A stretch of 64,000 bases of DNA, from the NCBI RefSeq assembly GCF_001042525.2, contig NZ_CP011921.2, forward strand, positions 1,240,001 to 1,304,000. The letters run 5' to 3'. A model generated the notes under the pieces. That model saw nothing but the letters and a program-made list of their open reading frames with translations. It did not search any database and was not told the DNA's origin. A program made the translations under genes and the position numbers. Origin of the DNA: Francisella orientalis FNO12 (lineage in GTDB: Bacteria > Pseudomonadota > Gammaproteobacteria > Francisellales > Francisellaceae). Of this stretch, positions 61,541 through 64,000 are shown piece after piece (the first letter of the stretch is position 1; each line of letters begins with the position of its first letter).

Positions 61541-64000
61541 ATGATAACTATTAGTAATATAACCAACTTAAATATACTCAATATAATCAGTCAATTAGCT
61601 TCCGATGTTACAAGTGATAGTATCACCCCTTCGTCTGCTCAACTTGCCTGTGAAGTTAATGACTATATAACTACTCATGAGTTAAAAAACATTGATGTTA
61701 TTAATCTACAACTTAAAACAACTAAGACACTTTATAAAAAAAAATTCATATCCATACTTGAATATAGGAAATATCAACAATACTGTAAACTTACTCAACT
61801 AAAAGACAGCATAGATCAATTTACATTATATTTTTCATCAAACAATAAAGATTCCAAAAGCCTAGAGTTAGCCATTTTAGAATTAAAGAAGTCATGTCAG
61901 TCGGATTTGATTCTTAAATTACCTTATGATTACATCAAAAAAATAGACAACCTCCTAAACATTATTGACAATGCAATTCAAAGATCTAGCTCTTTGAATA
62001 AAACTCTTCTAAAACATTTTAATAAACTAAAAAATACTCTTTCAAAATATATTGCCTACAGCTCAGTAATACAAAAACAAGAATTTGTAATAAATATAAA
62101 ACCTATTAATGAAAGTTTTGAAGCTCAAAATATTAACTTCATATCTACAAATAACAAACAATACTTTAAACAAAATTCTCTTACACTCAAAAACTCACAT
62201 ATTAAAAATCTAAAAATATGTGAAAATATCTATGGAATAAGCGGAGATTTAACTTTTAACTTAGCATATGTAAATAACCATAAAGATTTTGATTTTTTGT
62301 TAACTCCAAATCAACCTATATTGATAGATATTCAAATTAATGATAGCTTCAATTTCTATAAAAAAGATTCTAAGAAAGAGCATCACGTTAGATCAAGTCG
62401 TTTTGTTGTCGTAGGATTTAATTCAAACAATATAGATGTTAATGAAGATTTTGAGTACAGTATTTACTCTTACTCTAAAAATACTTCTTCGGGCGTGAAA
62501 GAATTTAAAATAAAATTTCACGATCCTTTGAAAGCGTTTTGGTCAAAACATAAGCCTTCTTATATCGATATTAATAAAAGTTTGGATGATATCTTTAAAG
62601 ACAACTTTTTCTTTAATAGTTTGTTTTCTTTAGATGCAAACAAAAGCGATAAATTGAGAAGCCGAATACCACAAGTATTTATTTCAACGGTGAATAGAAG
62701 CTTTTATGATTTTTTTATTGATCAGCTTGAGCAAAACAAAACCTACTTAAAATATTTCTGTAACAAAAAAAATGGCAAGGTAACGTACTATGTTGTTGAT
62801 GAGGTAGATAGCTCCTTACAAAATAACATTTCAAACTCTGATGAGAATTTAAAAACTAAGCTGTCTCCTTATGATATAAGCTGTATCAAGAAACAATCTC
62901 TAATAGCTAATAAGCCAAATCTTTATATTAAAGAAAATGATATATCTCCTGATGTAACTATTAATAACAAAAGAAAAGAAGAACGAAAAACTTCTAATGC
63001 CTCAGCAAAACCCTTCTCATCAATATATAAAGATAATTTCCAAGCCGTACAATACCTACAAAATAGTAACAATAAAAATGAAGAAGTTAGCTCTTCAGAG
63101 TTTCAAATATTATTAACTTCAAAAAACACCCTTCCATTTATGGATAGCGAGATTAGTTTATCCAAGCTAGAAAATGATAATAGTTTTCTTTTAGGAACGA
63201 TAGCTATAAAAAATCTACTTATATATGAAAGAAAATTATCATTTTCAAGAAGTAAATATACCACTAGAGAGTTATATAAGAATCTAGATAGATTACATTA
63301 CAAAACTGATTCTGAATCAGATGTATATGAGAAAATAGCTTTTACAAAAATTCTTAATCGAACTCACGATAACTCTTTGACATATAGAATTAAAAGCTAT
63401 AGCAATATAGCTCCAGAGTATCCCAACTATAAAACATTTGATAGATTTTATATTAACGGCAAAATAACAATCGGAGAAAACGTTAATAATGATTCAAAAA
63501 AAGCTTATAAATTCTTTAAAAACTATAAACCTGAAGAAAGCTCACTCTCAGAATTTCAAGAAAGTGGAGAAAAAGGAACATCTGTTATACAAAACAGTAA
63601 GACCAGTATTTTCTATGCAGTAGAAATCGCTAAAGAGATATTGCCTGATAAATCCTCTGAAAAGCCAATTATATACCTACCTATGAAGGTAAACATAAAT
63701 TCTGCTAACAACCAATTTATGCCTCTTAGAAATGATGATATTATCTTAATTGAGGTTCAATCATTCGAAAGTGCCGAGATAATCCAACTAATCTCAAATT
63801 CAGCTATTTCAACAGAAAAAGCACAGCAACAGCTTTTACAAAGGCAGCTTCTTGGAGCTAAAGAAAACTGTGAAATGGCATATACACAAACAAGTGATGG
63901 CGAGACATTCTCACTAACTCAACTTAATGAAGCTTGTGAGAATTCTTTTTTAATAAACAATAAAAAAGGGATCTTTCTTAGATACAAATCAAAAGGGAAT
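61541..64000 (+). CDS. pdpA: Pathogenicity determinant protein A, first gene of the Francisella pathogenicity island (runs off the window)
   Basis: An open frame from ATG 61541 to the last base, 820 codons with no stop, beginning MITISNITNLNILNIISQLA. I recognise it as PdpA, an FPI protein of the atypical type VI secretion system needed for growth in macrophages, normally about 820 residues, so the stop should lie just beyond the edge. The sequence is Asn/Lys/Ser rich with a helical N-terminal part (to about residue 160) and a beta-rich later part; no Sec signal is seen. The neighbouring 16S gene on the opposite strand is the usual FPI boundary. The MglA gene in this window activates the FPI in studied species. 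Confidence 0.9.
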   Translation, partial: MITISNITNLNILNIISQLASDVTSDSITPSSAQLACEVNDYITTHELKNIDVINLQLKTTKTLYKKKFISILEYRKYQQYCKLTQLKDSIDQFTLYFSSNNKDSKSLELAILELKKSCQSDLILKLPYDYIKKIDNLLNIIDNAIQRSSSLNKTLLKHFNKLKNTLSKYIAYSSVIQKQEFVINIKPINESFEAQNINFISTNNKQYFKQNSLTLKNSHIKNLKICENIYGISGDLTFNLAYVNNHKDFDFLLTPNQPILIDIQINDSFNFYKKDSKKEHHVRSSRFVVVGFNSNNIDVNEDFEYSIYSYSKNTSSGVKEFKIKFHDPLKAFWSKHKPSYIDINKSLDDIFKDNFFFNSLFSLDANKSDKLRSRIPQVFISTVNRSFYDFFIDQLEQNKTYLKYFCNKKNGKVTYYVVDEVDSSLQNNISNSDENLKTKLSPYDISCIKKQSLIANKPNLYIKENDISPDVTINNKRKEERKTSNASAKPFSSIYKDNFQAVQYLQNSNNKNEEVSSSEFQILLTSKNTLPFMDSEISLSKLENDNSFLLGTIAIKNLLIYERKLSFSRSKYTTRELYKNLDRLHYKTDSESDVYEKIAFTKILNRTHDNSLTYRIKSYSNIAPEYPNYKTFDRFYINGKITIGENVNNDSKKAYKFFKNYKPEESSLSEFQESGEKGTSVIQNSKTSIFYAVEIAKEILPDKSSEKPIIYLPMKVNINSANNQFMPLRNDDIILIEVQSFESAEIIQLISNSAISTEKAQQQLLQRQLLGAKENCEMAYTQTSDGETFSLTQLNEACENSFLINNKKGIFLRYKSKGN

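Overview
This window is from a Francisella chromosome. The evidence is the very AT-rich base composition, the mglA-mglB pair next to rplM-rpsI, the waa lipopolysaccharide core genes, the emrA/silC efflux genes, and an rRNA operon followed directly by pdpA, the first gene of the Francisella pathogenicity island (FPI). I cannot fix the species. The large number of broken genes (about 16) points to a host-adapted lineage.

Layout. 1-5424: the serA tail, tilS, a POT peptide transporter, a decayed choloylglycine-hydrolase-type gene and a family 4 glycosyltransferase. 5610-9157: the LPS core and O-antigen ligase group (waaY, waaZ, waaL). 9248-17573: darP, glyA, two decayed secreted or FAD genes, bamD, rluD and a glucosaminidase. 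17646-20968: a four-gene Mla/MCE lipid transport operon. 20958-25815: a DUF445 protein, rsmE, a second POT transporter and a FadD-type acyl-CoA ligase. 25824-30864: an AraC regulator cut by one amber codon, divergent from an emrB-emrA-silC tripartite efflux operon. 30964-40122: nadE, a frameshifted lipoprotein, the grpE-dnaK-dnaJ operon, mltA, a FAD oxidoreductase and a frameshifted AAA ATPase. 40305-42223: rplM-rpsI-mglA-mglB, where mglA starts with TTG behind a perfect Shine-Dalgarno. 42220-44169: decayed MarR, PAS and FUSC genes. 44150-49233: an SSS symporter, rnhB, trmJ, ptsN and hpf leftwards, and mnmE rightwards.

49243-56075 is the most unusual part. An intact LysR regulator and an abutting small exported protein face a wrecked Ntn-hydrolase gene. 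A second near-copy of the LysR-proximal promoter element lies 1.2 kb away, in front of a short broken exported-peptide gene. After that come an intact cysteine-synthase-like gene and a run of pseudogenes (DUF5993, DsbB, MBL-fold, alpha/beta hydrolase, a small exported protein).

56210-61325 is a complete rRNA operon on the minus strand (16S, tRNA-Ile, tRNA-Ala, 23S, 5S) with a clear promoter and terminator. 61541 to the window end is pdpA, still open at the edge. The window therefore holds both MglA, the RNA-polymerase-associated virulence regulator, and one of its classic target genes, pdpA.

I found no insertion sequence, CRISPR array or phage. The best candidate for something undescribed is the duplicated LysR-type promoter module at 50328-50388 and 51526-51585.
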